Positions 29,976 to 42,994 of a DNA stretch of 64,000 nt are shown piece after piece. Numbering within the stretch: position 1 is the stretch's first letter; each line of letters begins with the position of its first letter. Origin of the DNA: Eunapius fragilis (Eukaryota > Porifera > Demospongiae > Spongillida > Spongillidae); the NCBI GenBank assembly GCA_963681505.1, contig OY811972.1, forward strand, positions 14,530,172-14,594,171. Direction: 5' to 3'. Position numbers and translations under genes: made by a program. Below the pieces are notes generated by a model. It was not told the DNA's origin and did not search any database. It saw only the letters and a program-made list of their open reading frames with translations.

Positions 29976-32012
29976 GTTGATTTTTTTTTGATAGTCCTCC
30001 TACATCTCGCAAGGAGTTTTAGGATCTTTCTGCATGATCACTTTGTACTGACCTAACAAGGCGCATTTACATGCATCTCCTTCTCTGCAGGAAGTGTCCG
30101 CATGCCTTCATTTTCCCGCTTTCCTAGTGTACATATAACCCACATATTGGCAATTTATTACACGTCTGCTTGCTGGAACAATTTTTAGGAACATGATCGC
30201 AACGTTGGCAGAATGTGGCGAGTAGTTTGCCTTCTATGCATGTGCAAATCGATAATATCCATTGAAAACGTAGGAATGGCGTGTGACTGTAGCATGACTA
30301 AGTGCATAAATGGGATGCGCTGTGTTTTCACGTAGCCCTATAAAGCCAGTACTACGTCGGGCAACTTCCACGCAAATTTAATTCAGATAAATATTGATAT
30401 GGGTAAAAGTTACTGAACTTTAGTCATATTCAAGTGCAATTTTTTTTCTGTGTAAGCACTTACTGATATTTCAGTAATGAATGAACACTCAATCAGGACT
30501 GGGTTTTGTTTTGAGCCTGCATTGCCGAAGATTTAATATCCCGCGTGGTGCTCTCAAGAAGACATCAGCTTGAAAGTAAGGTATATCATTGACAGTGATA
30601 CGGCGACTCTCTCCCCCCCTCTACAACCACTCACAATCTCCAACACACTCCACAGTGCTCTTCTATATGCAGTGATATCGGTGCCTAAATTAGCCGAATT
30701 TATAACTGAAACCTATACTGCATCGGGAAAAATAAAATTGGTGTCAATTATAGAGTAGCGCTTTCAAATGGGGAGCATTCCTTTCCTCCATCATGTGTAC
30801 CAACCTATCGGTGGCACTAACCGGAAGTCAAGTACACCAAGGATCATTAACAGTATAGAGAATTGCCAAAATGCAGATCAACATGCAGGTAAATCGGTAT
30901 ATAATGTAAACTTGGTCGTATCGTCTGCATGAATAATGCGCGGCATTATTGGACTGACATCCCAATACTGCATGCACTACAATAAAGACATAAATGTAGC
31001 TACGTACTTCTGCATGGTATGAAGTCAGCTATCGTGTTCTTCAGAGACAACAACTACCCAGCAGAAAAACTTTCATGAGTACTACCGTCAAACTCTCGCC
31101 ATCCCCTTTCTAATTTAAATTGTATAACTTAAGTCAGAGCTTGGTTTTATATTTACACGCAGTGCTTTCCTGAACAACATCTAACCTTCCACACTTGGTA
31201 CCATCCGTTAATTTCAGCAGACCTCACTGCAGATGCGGTTAGTTATAGGTGTGCATCACTATGGTGTATATGGTGCATCGGCACCAAGTGAATCAGGGCG
31301 ATCCTTCTCCAAAAAAATTTGTCCATTCCTTTTTCCACCTCTCTCCTATTGCTTCAGACATGTCCCTCAAGCGTCCGCTGTGCACGACAACTAACAACAC
31401 TATAACAGAACAAACTGCATGCATATAACATATAAAACTGACGTCAAAAACACAAACAGAGCAGGGGCCAGCTACCAATACCTAATTTAATTTATCTATT
31501 TTGAGGTGGTGGGCCCAACCACATCTGGGTGTGTGTGGGGGGGGGGGGGGGGGGGGGGGGAGATCTCTCACTGAGTGGACGCAGTTTTTTCTACTTAGCA
31601 TCGACTCAGGAATGGGATGCGGCCATCTATGAGATTGCTCATGTTTGTCGTCATTAGCTTTGATGAATACATATATATATATATATAAATTATATATATA
31701 TATATATATATATAATCTGGATAGAGCAGTAAAAAATATGTATATCGCTCCACCCATGCACATGCACGAACGGCTGACCTGTGCAATCTAATGTTCAATC
31801 TATATTAATTTTAGAAATTGTTACCCTGGATGCCGGATATCTGTAAGCGGTTGTTCGAAATAGAAATATCATACATTGAGTTCGTTTGAAAGAATTAGCC
31901 AGCAAATTGATGGTCCTGCACCCTTCCCTCCCATGCATTTTGTTATACCATTTACGGTATGTTACTCGTCAAAATTTTTTATTTATTTTGATAGTCGCTG
32001 ATTGATAATTGA
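29976..32012. other. Intergenic region between CUL1 fragment and POT-B
   Basis: No gene was recognised. It holds a poly-G tract (about 31540-31560) and an AT-dinucleotide tract (about 31671-31714). The short ORFs here have no recognisable motifs. Confidence 0.5.
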
Positions 32013-34148
32013 ATGTCTCACCCGGGCAAGCCCATCCTGCACATTCAAACCGCGGTAGAGCGTCTGGATGACGTTACAAACGAAAACCCTTCGAGCGAGC
32101 CGTTTAGCGGAACCAACAGTTACACGTCATACGGCACCGCGTCACGCACGCGGCGGGGAAAGAGGACGGCTCGACACTCCGAAAATATAACAAAGGGCTC
32201 ACGATGCAGGCCGCGAGTTATCAGAAACAGGGGGGCCCTCCTGGTCCTGCTTATCAACGCAGTTGTTGATTCCGGACAGGGAACTGCGCTAAACCAGATT
32301 CTTCTCCTGCTTCTTCTCAAAAACCATATCAATGTAGCCCTTACGTACTTCGTACTTTTCGTTGCTGGTACTGCGATCCCGCAGCTGTTTTACCCGCTGG
32401 CGGGATGGATTGCGGACGCTCGCATCGGACGTTACAAGGTCATACGCATCAGCATCTGGTGCATGTGGCTTGGGCAGTGCTTACTGTCAGTCACATTTCT
32501 CCCCTACCTGATGCTGAACGGCTCAAGCGCAAGCAACTACCTGTACTACGCCCAATACTGCCTATACCCACTGGCCTTCGTCACAATCAACGTGGGCCTC
32601 GCAGGATTCCAGGCGAATTCCATACAGTTCGGTATAGACCAGATGCTTGATTCGTCTGGGGAGGAGGTATGTGCCTTTGTCCACTGGTACTACTGGAGCA
32701 ACTACTTCGGAGGGGTGACATTGTACACTATATTGAGCCCATTTCTGACAGGCTACCCTCTTGGTGCCCTTTTGGCTGCTATCAATGTGTTATTTATGAG
32801 CTGTTCGCTGCTGGCTTGGTACAAGCTGAAGGGATGGCTTATTATCGAGCCACAGGGGGGAAACCCTTTCAAGACAATGTATCAAGTGGTCAGGTTTGCT
32901 TCCAAACACAAGAGTCCCATCTACCGCAGCGCCCTCACCTATTGGGACGACAGGCGCCCGGCGAGGCTTGACCTGGCCAAGTCCAAATATGGTGGACCTT
33001 TCACGACTGAGGAGGTAGAGGATGTGAAGAACTTATTTGCCATAACCACCATCCTGGCTTCGCTTGGAATTTATCAGATTTGTGCCAACTATTCAGTATG
33101 TTATGTAGAGGGAAGGTGGTGGGGTGGGGTGGGGGTGGGGGTGGATGGTGTGGAGGAACACTGATTGGCCATCATACTCACTGCTATATGCTTCTACCCT
33201 ACAGACTCAGCTTCCATCAATTCTTACCAAACAGATGAAAAATCAACGTATTCCGGGCACGGCCCAATACACTGATGGTCATTTGGCTGTGTCTGCCTCT
33301 ACAACAGCACTGTCCTTTGTAGCCATCCCCATCTATGAGCTGGTGATATATCCCATTGTGCAGAGCTGTATTGGCCAGCTCACCATTTTGAGAAGGATTG
33401 GAATAGGAGTAGGATTAGGAGTAGTGACACAGGCGCTATTTTTAGCACTGTATGAGATCATATTCCACATATCTCCTCCAGATCAGAACTACTGCTTCTT
33501 GTTCAATTCCACTTCGGCCCTCAATGCAACAATTCCATCTCCTATCATAGCTATACCTTTATCATTTAGTACTATCTCTGAGATGCTTGTATTCATTTCT
33601 GGTAAGTGCAATGTATGTGAGCACATTGATATAAGTTACAATCTTCATGTGATTAGTGGTGTGTTGATTGTAACCTTGAGGACATTGGCATTGATGCTGC
33701 CTCTAATGATTGCCATTGCATAACATTGGGTGGGTCATCACTTGATACTGTACTTTAATTTTTAGAATTTGAAAATCAAGTTTATCACAAGTCTGTGCAC
33801 ACGTTTTCAATGATGATGGTAGTAACCTTTCTCACTTATTTGTCCACAGGCTTTGAGTTCATATGCGCACAGTCTCCATACAGGTTCAGAGGATTGCTCA
33901 TTGGAATGTTCTACGCCATCCAGGGGCTGTGTCCCACCATAAACGCACTTGTGACCGTAGCTGTTGGCTCTTTGGGGCATCGCTGTGGCACTGTGTACTA
34001 TGCACTAATGATTGCAATTGCTTTTATCGGGCTTGTCGTTTACTTGTTGGCGGGAAAGAGGTACAAGCAGCGGGAGAGGGACGAGTACATCGACCACCAC
34101 ATGATCGTGGAGAACTACTATACAAACTCTCTAGGATACTCATTATAA
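32013..34148 (+). CDS. POT/SLC15-family transporter, copy B
   Basis: Exons 32013-33095, 33211-33601 and 33850-34148 give 590 aa with the same exon phases as copy A. Much of the protein is identical to copy A (for example RIGRYKVIRISIWCMWLGQ and ELVIYPIVQSCIGQLTI), with most differences in the N-terminal tail, the first extracellular region and the C-terminal end. Copy B also has INAVVDSG in the first membrane segment instead of ExxERFxYY. Intron 2 is only 248 bp. Both frames are open with intact splice sites, so both copies look functional. The shared 3' flank and 9-kb spacing point to tandem duplication. Confidence 0.86.
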
Positions 34149-34852
34149 GAGGGTGGGGGTTGGTTCATGAAAACAGTTTCTAAGGGTTTGATTTGTTGAT
34201 GAAAAGTCACACTTGACTAAAAAGTGTTCAGAAAACAATTTTGGGGGGGGGGGGGGAGGGAATGAGGTAATGTCTTTAGCTATAAATTAATGTTGGACTG
34301 GAATTTCTTAACTGCAGCTAGAGAAAAATTTTAAACTAGCTCGTGCTGAAATATAATACAACGGATAATCCGACTCATTGCTCCCTATTGAGCAAAACAA
34401 TTGTTGTAAAATGCAATGTCATGATATAACCTAAATTCCGTCTACTTCACAACCCATCCATATCAGGCCGGCGCATTCAATTTATAGTATTGGAAATGAT
34501 TCTTAACTTTGCTCATTGAAGCACAATCAAGAATAGACAATTTCGTGTGTTCGAATCCTTGATAATAAACTTTATTAGAAAGTTTCGAGAGGTTTGGATG
34601 ATGCCTATATAAAAGGGTGCTCAAACGGTCCGAACGTTTTGTGTAGGACTGCTTGAAATCATTATTTTAATGCTTGGAACTAGGATAACATGGATTTTTT
34701 ATGCACTAGGCATATAAACCCAAATAACTTACTTTTTGTAATAATGTGACCTATCTACCGATTCATTACAACACACCATTCTTCGAAACACATAGTTATA
34801 AAAACAAACATTGAAGACTTATCATTCTTATAGAATTTTAATGATAAATGAT

Positions 34853-35095
34853 TATATGGGGTCGTGGCAGCGAAAAGGAACTTAGCACATATTTTATAAA
34901 AATATTTCAGAAGGGAACTTAAAGTTGACGCGTGCTATTAAAATGTATGTGTAATTACAAATTCAGGCCACTGTATCTCGCATGATGGACATTATAATTT
35001 CCATTGCATAAGAAAGTAATTATAGAGGACATAGGTGTCTCTTAGAAAATGAAAGCTTGAAAAAATATGCGCTAGGCTGCCTCGTTCCCATATAG
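34853..35095. mobile_element. MITE family F2, copy 1
   Basis: The ends atatggggtcgtggcagcga and a diverged complement (tgcctcgttcccatat) bound about 240 bp containing gaacttagcacatatttt and ataggtgtctc blocks. The same family occurs in opposite orientation at 53699-53947. Confidence 0.7.
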
Positions 35096-35733
35096 TGTCC
35101 ACACAGGGATCATTTCAAGCCATTTATTCGTATTTAAGCAGTTACGTGATAAAATAATGAGTGCAGCATATCGTTGATGATCCAAACTGCTTTGCTGCTG
35201 CTATTTAGAATGCTTTTATTGATCTACAGTAACCTATCAGTGATATTGTGACGACCTAGCTCAACTTCTGAGCTCATTATAACGCTGTCCGCACTGTACA
35301 CATGTAGGTTGCCTCAACCTGACAGTTCAGCTACGTTTCACTGAACCGGTTGACTATTATTGTGCATATATAATATCCACTACAGTAACAGCATACGTAC
35401 GTATCAGGCCCTGCATGACATCCACATGCATACCCACTTTAACTGATCACTGATCGAATTCTCCTTGGCGGTATTTAGCTATATATGTGTTCCATTTTTC
35501 TTCTGACATAACTTGACTTCTTGGGCATGACTACTTTCATCCTTCTTTCTGCATGATGACGCCCTGACACTGTCACCTTCACAGCAACACATTCACAAAA
35601 CTGATTCGTGAATCACGTTGAATACATGCATGTCGCCTCTTCTTATATCATCTCTCTGTGTTAGCTAGGGAAGTTCCTCGGCCGTTTATGGGGTTGCCTC
35701 CGTTCGAACGTTATACTGTCGTGGGCACAACAA

Positions 35734-35734
<1 letters not shown>
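35096..35734. other. Intergenic region before the retroelement array
   Basis: No gene or repeat was recognised in this stretch. Confidence 0.4.

Positions 35735-35762
<28 letters not shown>
35735..35762 (+). repeat. (AAT)n microsatellite at left edge of retroelement array
   Basis: About nine trinucleotide units directly before the first retroelement fragment. Similar tracts bound the other copies. Confidence 0.95.
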
Positions 35763-35765
<3 letters not shown>

Positions 35766-35778
35766 TAAAGTCAAATCT

Positions 35779-36523
35779 TTATTAGAAGCATCCTCCCCAG
35801 CCAACAAGGCCCGACTGCTGTCTATATCAGCCCCTCATTCACCTTCATGGCTGTCAGTGGTCCCTTCCAAGGGCTTAGGTTTACATATGGAGCCCAATGA
35901 GTTCCAGATCGTGATGAGGTGGTGGCTAGGTGTGGGTGTTGGTAGATCTGTGTTTCCCTTTTGCCCAGAGGTTGCCCTTGATCCCCTGGGTCACCATGCG
36001 GCAACATGCAGACATGGGGGAGATGTGGTGGTTTGGCATAATCACTTGTGTGATGTCATTGTCGATTTCTGTTGGCGAGCTCATCTAAGTGTGACCGTGG
36101 AGAAGGGCCATGGTCTTACCAGGGATCAACCACACCAGACCTGCTGATGTGCTCATTGCAGGGTGGGACAGAGGAAAGCCTGCAGCGTTTGACATCACTG
36201 TAACGTCACCTCTCTACCCAGCCATACTGAGGGATTCATGTCGAATGTCTGGTGCAGCTTCTACAGCAGCGGAGACCTGTAAGCTACTCAGCAATGGCCC
36301 CAAATGTCAGGAATTGGGGTGGACTTGCATTCCCTTAGCGGTGGAGACCTTCTGCAACTGGGGTAAGGAGGTTCACCTCACTTTCTCTAGGTTGGCATCC
36401 CACCTTGCCATCAGCATGTCCTCTCCCAAACCTTCCATCTTGGCAGACATTTACGGCAGGTTGAATATCACTTTGGCTAGATCCATTGCCAGAGCCATCC
36501 TGGCAAGGGAGCACCAGATCTAG
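35779..36523 (+). pseudogene. R2/R4-like retroelement fragment, copy 1 of array
   Basis: The 5'-truncated C-terminal part of the element reads from ASSPANKARLL through the zinc-knuckle region (DPLGHHAATC) and the endonuclease-like RPADVLIAGW / AAFDITVTSPL pair to a TAG at 36521. A frameshift near 36110-36140 breaks the frame. It is less like the full copy (37322-39422) than copy 2 is, so it may belong to a different subfamily. Confidence 0.8.
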
Positions 36524-36587
36524 TGACTTGAAGTTGTTTGTGTGTGTCATTGCAGTAATGTTGTAATATTATTATTAATAAAAATAG

Positions 36588-37119
36588 CTTTGGACCCCCT
36601 GGGGCATCATGCACTGTCATGCAGACAAGGTGGTGATGTGGTTCTCCGACACAACCAGCTGCAAGATGTCTTTGTAGATTTTTGCCACAAGGCAAACCTT
36701 GGAGTGAGGATCGAGGCAGGTAGTGCACTTACCCCTGACCTTTCTAGGTCTCGTCCTGCGGATGCCCTAGTGAACAATTGGATAGGTGGAAGCTCTGCCG
36801 CTTTTGATATAAGAGTGACATCGCCTCTTACACCTGTGTCACTTCATGAATCAAACGTTACGGCAGGAACAGGAAGCACCAGGCGAATGACCCTAAGTGT
36901 GATACCCTTGGATGGAAATGCACCCCTCTTGCTGTGGAGAGCTATGGGAACTGGGGTCTTGAAGCCAGGCAGGCTTTTACCCATTTGGCCTCGTGCCTGT
37001 CCTTTGGCATAGGACACCAGAAGTCGAAGCTCTTGGTAGACATCTATGGGAGGCTAAACATAACCCTGGTGAGGTCCAATGCCAGAGCTCTCCTAAGCAG
37101 AGCATGCAATTTGTTTTAG
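36588..37119 (+). pseudogene. R2/R4-like retroelement fragment, copy 2 of array
   Basis: It starts within the zinc knuckle (LDPLGHHALSC) and runs to the terminal RALLSRACNLF stop at 37117-37119. It is nearly identical to the end of copy 3. A deletion around 36870 shifts the frame, so the last part lies in another frame. An ATTATTATTAATAA stretch precedes it and a TAA-rich tract follows. Confidence 0.85.
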
Positions 37120-37283
37120 TTACTCTATATATGTCTATAGTGTATTAGTCATAAGAATAACGATGTAGCCTGATATACATTGTTTACTCCTGTATGTAAT
37201 TATGTGCATTTATTCCTTAAATAATAATAATCCTGTATGTGGATTTATTCCCATTCGTGTATTCTCAATAAATAATGGAAAAA

Positions 37284-37287
37284 TAAA

Positions 37288-37321
<34 letters not shown>
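37284..37321 (+). repeat. (TAA)n microsatellite between retroelement copies 2 and 3
   Basis: About twelve trinucleotide units. Coding sequence of copy 3 starts immediately after it. Confidence 0.95.
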
Positions 37322-39422
37322 TGATGCTGCACAAATCCCTCTTCCAATTTCCATTGGCTCATCCCTGAGGGATATTGTCAACCTCCTTGCAGCAGGCAAA
37401 GCTCCTTTGTCAGTTGCAAGATTTCTAGCGGGCGGAAGCCTCACTGCTTTGAACAAGTTTAAAGATGGCTCCCCACCTGATATCAGGCCTATTGCTGTTG
37501 GGGAAACTCTCAGAAGGCTAACAGGAAAGTGCTTGTGCTCTTTAGTGAAAGATAAAGTGTCCAGTTTTTTTGAACCCCATCAGTTTGGTGTAGCCTGTTC
37601 ACATGGCACAGAAAAAGTGGTACACGGCCTTCGAAAGTGCATTGAAGAACACTGGGGGGATGAAGATTTTGTCGTCCTGAAAGCAGATATGAGAAACGCT
37701 TTCAACCTTATTTCCAGGCAGGCTCTTCTATCTGAATGCTCCACCTTTTTCCCAGAACTCCTTCCATGGGCAAGTTGGTGTTATGGTTCACACCCTTATT
37801 TGTGGCACCCCCTAGGACATCTCACTTCTGAGGCAGGTGTGCAGCAGGGAGATCCATTAGGCCCTTTGTTTTTTGCTTTGGTTTTACACAAGGTCATTGC
37901 CGCCATCGATGCAGATGATGACTGCCTTCGTCTCATCCTTCAGGCATGGTACTTGGATGATGGGGTGTTGGCTGGCCCCAGACAAGCTGTTCTGCGGGCG
38001 CTCTCCATAATTGAAGACCTTGGTCCATCACTGGGTATTTTCATCAATCTATCCAAATGTGAACTATTTAGCCGTAGCGATATTTCCATGTTCCCTCCTG
38101 CTATGAAAGCTTCACATGTACCACACCTAGACATTCTTGGTACTCCTATTGGGGACTATCTTTACTGCACTGGGTTCTTTGCCACGAAGCGTGCTGAATT
38201 CACAAAGTTGCTATCTAAGTTGGAAGATGTTTCAGATGTTGACCCACAGGTGGCCTTTAACTTGCTACGGCTTTGCAGTGGTTTTTGTAAGATGGTGCAT
38301 TTAGCCAGATCAACCCCCCCTAGCATGGCTGCTGATTCTCTGAAGATACTTGACTTGGATTTAAGGAGTTGCTTCTCTAAGTGCTTATCTTTAGATCTCA
38401 CTGAGGCCGCCTGGTGCCAATCTCAACTGAGCCTAAGGTTTGGAGGTTTCGGCCTTCGCTCACTCTCTCACCACTCGAGTGCTGCCTTCATTGCATCCTT
38501 TTGTTCATCTGGTTTTGCCACTGCAAATAACCATCATCTGATTCATGCGGTTAATACTTTCAATAGCTTAGTCTCTACCTCAGATGCCATATCTCCAGAG
38601 TCTGCCATTGAGTCTCCACCCCCACAGAGATCTCTCTCCCATACACTGGATAGCTCGACTTACAATAGTTTGTACGACTCAGCTTCTCCAGCAAACAAAG
38701 CTCGCCTCCTCTCTACCTCTGCTTCCTTGGCCACTTCATGGGTTTCAGTCCTTCCTTCGGGTGAGCCTGGCCTGCATCTTGACCCTAGTGAATTCCGCAC
38801 AGCTATTTCGTGGTGGCTGGGTTTAGAAACAACAACAGCCTCCTGCTGTCTGCTATGTCCTGAAATAGCGTTGGACCCCCTGGGGCATCATGCATTGTCA
38901 TGCAGACGAGGTGGTGATGTGGTTCTCCGACACAACCAGCTGCGAGATGTCTTTGTAGATTTTTGCCACAAGGCAAACCTTGGAGTGAGGATCGAGGCAG
39001 GTAGTGCACTTACCCCTGACCTTTCTAGGTCTCGTCCTGCGGATGCCCTAGTGAACAACTGGATAAGTGGAATCTCTGCCGCTTTTGATTTAACTGTGAC
39101 ATCTCCTCTTACACCTGTGTCACTTCGGGAAGCAAGCATTACTGCAGGAACAGCTGCACTACTGGCAGAGCAGAGGAAACACCAGGCAAATGACCCCAAG
39201 TGTGATACCCTTGGTTGGAAATGTATCCCTCTTGCTGTGGAGAGCTATGGGAACTGGGGTCTTGAAGCCAGGCAAGCTTTTTCCCATTTGGCCTCGCGCC
39301 TGTCCTTTGGCATAGGACACCAGAAGTCAAAGACCTTGGTAGATATCTACGGGAAGCTAAACTTGACACTGGTGAGGTGCAATGCCAGAGCTCTCCTAAG
39401 CAGAGCATGCAACTTGGTTTAG
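37322..39422 (+). mobile_element. Non-LTR retroelement, open RT plus restriction-like endonuclease ORF (5'-truncated)
   Basis: The frame is open from the TAA tract to the TAG at 39420 (about 699 codons; the first ATG-type start at 37407 is not the real N-terminus). RT motifs in order: DIRPIAVGETLRR, VLKADMRNAFN (motif A), GVQQGDPLGPLFFALVL (motif B), AWYLDDG (motif C, YLDD) and LNLSKCELF-like INLSKCELF. A thumb region follows, then a CX2CX9HX4C zinc knuckle (CLLCPEIALDPLGHHALSC), and an endonuclease-like segment with RPADAL and AAFDLTVTSPL, compatible with a PD-(D/E)XK core. RT then CCHC then restriction-like endonuclease is the layout of R2/R4/Dong-type elements. The N-terminal DNA-binding part is missing, so the copy should be dead on arrival, but the rest has no stop. 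Confidence 0.85.
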
Positions 39423-39505
39423 TTTCTCTATGCATGTACATAGTGTAATAGTAGCATAATCCTGTACGTAGATTTATTCCCATTCGTGTATTCTCTTGTA
39501 CCTCA

Positions 39506-39550
39506 ATAATATTATTGAATAATAATATTAATAATAATAATAATAATAAT
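39506..39550 (+). repeat. TAA-type microsatellite at 3' end of retroelement copy 3
   Basis: An AATAATATTATTGAATAATAATATTAATAAT-type stretch grading into regular AAT units, at the same position relative to the stop (about 85-130 bp) as the tract after copy 2 (about 165-200 bp). Confidence 0.9.
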
Positions 39551-41215
39551 ACGCGCCGAGTCAATGCTTGATTCCCAACTGATTTTCCACTTACATATCT
39601 GTTACGGGACGTGCGGGACGTTTTTGTAAGTGGAAAATCAATTGAAGGCATGTTTGAGTGCCACTCGACATGCGCATGCATATCACTGCCACCTGGGAAA
39701 ATCTGAGCGTTGTATGAGAGAAGCTAGACGAGCGTTGGTATGACGTTAATGAGAGATTGCGCGAGTTCAGAGCTGGAAATGCAGTGATAGTTCTGTTGCC
39801 CACGCGTACTATACATTGTGGGTCTAATGGGTAATTGAGCGCATTGGGCATGTGTACGCATGGCTTCTCTATTTGATCTAGTGCTGGACATCTATGTAAG
39901 TTACTTTGGTGCACGGTTTCCTTATGCATGCATCAGCTGTCCACAACACCCTCCTCCTCCTCCGGTACCTTCCATTGTTTTGTCTGCTTCGAGCATAGTG
40001 GACATGCAGCTGCATGCAGGCGGGCGTGAGATTTAATTGAGTTTGCGGTTGGGGACATGTGCGGTGTGCCGACAGGGAAATTGGGATGGGTTTCACGGGC
40101 TGAGTTAGTTCATGTACCTGCCATGCATGCTTTGTCCATCTTGCTGGTCTGCCATGTCATTGCTGACCTGCATGCTGCTTTGCCTCGATTGCTAGAAAAC
40201 ATTACTGCAGTAACATTACTGCATGTAACTTGCAATGGTATGCTTATACTTGCATGCATGTTTAAAGTAACGTTCGCGTTAAGGAAGCATAGTCTTGTAT
40301 GGGGATCAAACGTCCATTCCTTTATCACACTCCTTCGAACTTATGAAGCCTGTTGGAAGTCTTTCTTGGAAGGTTTATCAATGCCCTGGACCCCTAAGAA
40401 GGTGCAGAGCTCCTGTAGTCATATAACCCATGTTTAATGCGATATTGATTCACTCCGGGAAGGTGGCGGGAAACATGATCCCGATACATGCACGAGGGCA
40501 TTTACCGCATCCGAAAGTTTGTACCCGTTCGATCGACCCTTTGGTGCAACGTGCAGGGAGGCATTTATAAAAAAAACCATTCCATGCATAAATTGAATGA
40601 GCTTTTGATTATATTTTTCCCAGTCGAAGCTGTCGAACTGAAGGAGCTAGAAAATATCCCTCAAGTCTAAAAAAAAAAATTTCACAGCGTTTCTCGTTGG
40701 GTGCGGTGTTAAAGGCAACCTGCATCGTATTTATAGCTTAACTGAACAACTGTATATATCTTATCATTGTTCGCCGATCTACAAATTTTCGTTGCATCAA
40801 AAACCATGCACACTGCATGAGTTTTTCTATACTGATACACATACACCGCGGAGCTGCAAATAAAGTGTGAACACGTGTACACACTGTGTTTACTCGGATG
40901 CATGACCTTGGCTCCGAAAACAGCCGGCGTCCGCCCGCCTACGCTTTACTTCCGCTGTTATGTCGACCGTTTATTTAATTAAAACCATTCTTCCAGTGCA
41001 TCAAGCGAAATAAAAATAGACGGGTGAGGACGCCGCAATCGAATTTTGTTTCACAAACTACATAACTATAAATAAGTAACTACAAGGGTGTTATGTTCAG
41101 ACAATGCTTTCTTTATCTCTCACCCATTACGCATGTACACAACCTCCATGCATCTTACTATGTTTAGGCTATACGTATTGCCTAATATCCCACGCCATTT
41201 GCACACATGCAATAA
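39551..41215. other. Intergenic region before collagen gene 1
   Basis: No gene was recognised. A short inverted pair (gattttccacttac near 39581 and gtaagtggaaaatc near 39627) and scattered TGCATG-rich DNA are the only visible structures. The ORFs here lack motifs. Confidence 0.45.
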
Positions 41216-41224
41216 TATATATAG
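41216..41224 (+). promoter_or_regulatory. TATA box of collagen gene 1
   Basis: TATATATAG about 60 bp before the ATG at 41282, the same spacing as in the other three collagen genes. Confidence 0.6.
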
Positions 41225-41281
41225 AGACACTGTCCTCACAGTTACCACACGTACAACCAGCTCCTGAAAACAGTTTGAACG

Positions 41282-42994
41282 ATGCTGAAGGTGTTGACCG
41301 TGACCGCCTGCGTGCTGTGCGTTGTTGCAGCCAGTGTGGTGTACACGCCTCCCCCGCCAACGTACCCACCAACTGAACCGCCCTGCAAAGGATATTGCCC
41401 CCCGGGGCCGCCCGGATCCCCCGGTGCGTCACTGGCTATATTTATACGATGAGGATGACCGCCGTTAATTAATACATATGTATACATGCAGGAGCAAAGG
41501 GAGACGCTGGTAGTCCTGGTACCAACGGAGCGAAAGGGGAACCTGGCAATCCTGGACCCCAGGGACCAAAGGGACCTAAAGGAGACATTGGACCCCCAGG
41601 ACCACCTGGTGCACAAGGACCTCCAGGAAAGGATGGTATATCGATTTACCGAATAGGATGCATGCAGGTGCATTCTTAATAAGTTAATAACCTTGCTCTT
41701 CCGATCCTTTACCAAAGGTGAAAAGGGTGAAAAGGGAGACAATGCTTACCCTACCAATCCACCTTGCCAAATATGTCCACCTGGACCCCCCGGACCCCCT
41801 GGTGATAAAGGTGCTCCTGGAGCACCAGGTGCACCTGGAGAACGTGGTTATCCTGGTGAGCCAGGAAAGAAGGGAGACCAAGGAAAGCCTGGTGCCCCCG
41901 GGGAACGAGGACCCGCTGGTCCACCTGGCAAAGACGGTACGCACAAATAATTATATTTGTATTCATAAAGATCACTTTGCGCATTATTTCTATCCAACAG
42001 GAGCCAAGGGTGATAAGGGAGACAAGGGTGACAATGGACGTCCTGGAGACAAGGGAGATAAGGGAGGGAAGGGAGATAAGGGAGACAAGGGAGACAAGGG
42101 AGATCGAGGATTACCAGGTGCCCCTGGACTTCCAGGAAAGGATGGAAAAGATGGAGCGAAGGGAGACAAGGGAGACAAAGGAGAGCGTGGCTACCCAGGG
42201 GAACCAGGTATAGAGCTGGTAATCATTATCTAGTTGGACGTGTCATAAATGTCTGCACATAACAGGACATGATGGCAAAGATGGCGCCAAGGGTGAGCGT
42301 GGAGCACCTGGTACTCCTGGTAGCAATGGCGCTCCTGGACAGAAGGGAGAGCCCGGCCAGAAGGGAGACACAGGACTTCCTGGTGCCCCAGGACCTCAGG
42401 GACCAAAAGGTATATATATATATATAACAGTTCTCTAAAGTAATACTATAGGTGATGGTGTATCTCTTGCACTTGCACAATAATCACATTTATACTGCAA
42501 CCACGCACACAGATTCTGAGCTGTACATCCACTGGGGAAGCAATGGCTGTCTCCAAGGAGAAGTCAACCTGTTCGTTGGGCACATCGCCACCAGCAACAA
42601 CCTCAAGGATGCGGACGGAGACTTCATATGCCTTCCCAATGATCACAATCCTTACCCTCAGCGCATCCAGAACGCCAAGCTGAACCTTGAAGACGTCAAC
42701 GATGCAAAGGGAAAGAACATTCCTTGCGCGGCCTGTGTCGTTAGGGACCGATCGACGGTGTTTACTTTTGTCGATACCACTACCTGTCCCAAAAACTGGT
42801 TTGCCGAGTACGTTGGGTTCCTTGCATCTAACCCAGAAAATCCTGGAGAGAATATCTGTGTAGACCTGGGAACGAGCAACGGTCTGCTGAGCTACCCTTC
42901 AAATGATCTGGCTGTGATCGCCACTGGCTCGTACAACGCCTACGACCCGTACAAGCAGCAAGATGCCATATCTTGCGTCGTGTGCTCGATTTGA
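41282..42994 (+). CDS. Short-chain (spongin-like) collagen, gene 1
   Basis: Six exons: 41282-41423, 41492-41635, 41718-41936, 42001-42207, 42266-42409, 42513-42994; all introns phase 1, total 445 aa. A signal peptide ([17 protein letters not shown]) is followed by a proline-rich linker with a CKGYC pair, then Gly-X-Y repeats. These are broken in exon 3 by a short CQIC-containing interruption (likely interchain disulfides). Exon 6 is a cysteine-rich non-collagenous C-terminal domain of about 160 aa ([17 protein letters not shown] ... CVVCSI). Such proteins trimerise and form secreted matrix/spongin in demosponges. Of the four copies this is the most divergent: exon 2 is 9 bp shorter, intron 5 has a TA repeat, and the exon 6 junction codes Asp instead of Gly. 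Confidence 0.9.

Noticed and set aside
41718-42233. Arginine/glutamate-rich frames overlapping collagen exons (e.g. [11 protein letters not shown]), and LSLV-type frames on the opposite strand
   Set aside because: These are other frames of the Gly-X-Y repeat DNA; the Gly-X-Y frame has consistent splice phases in all four genes.
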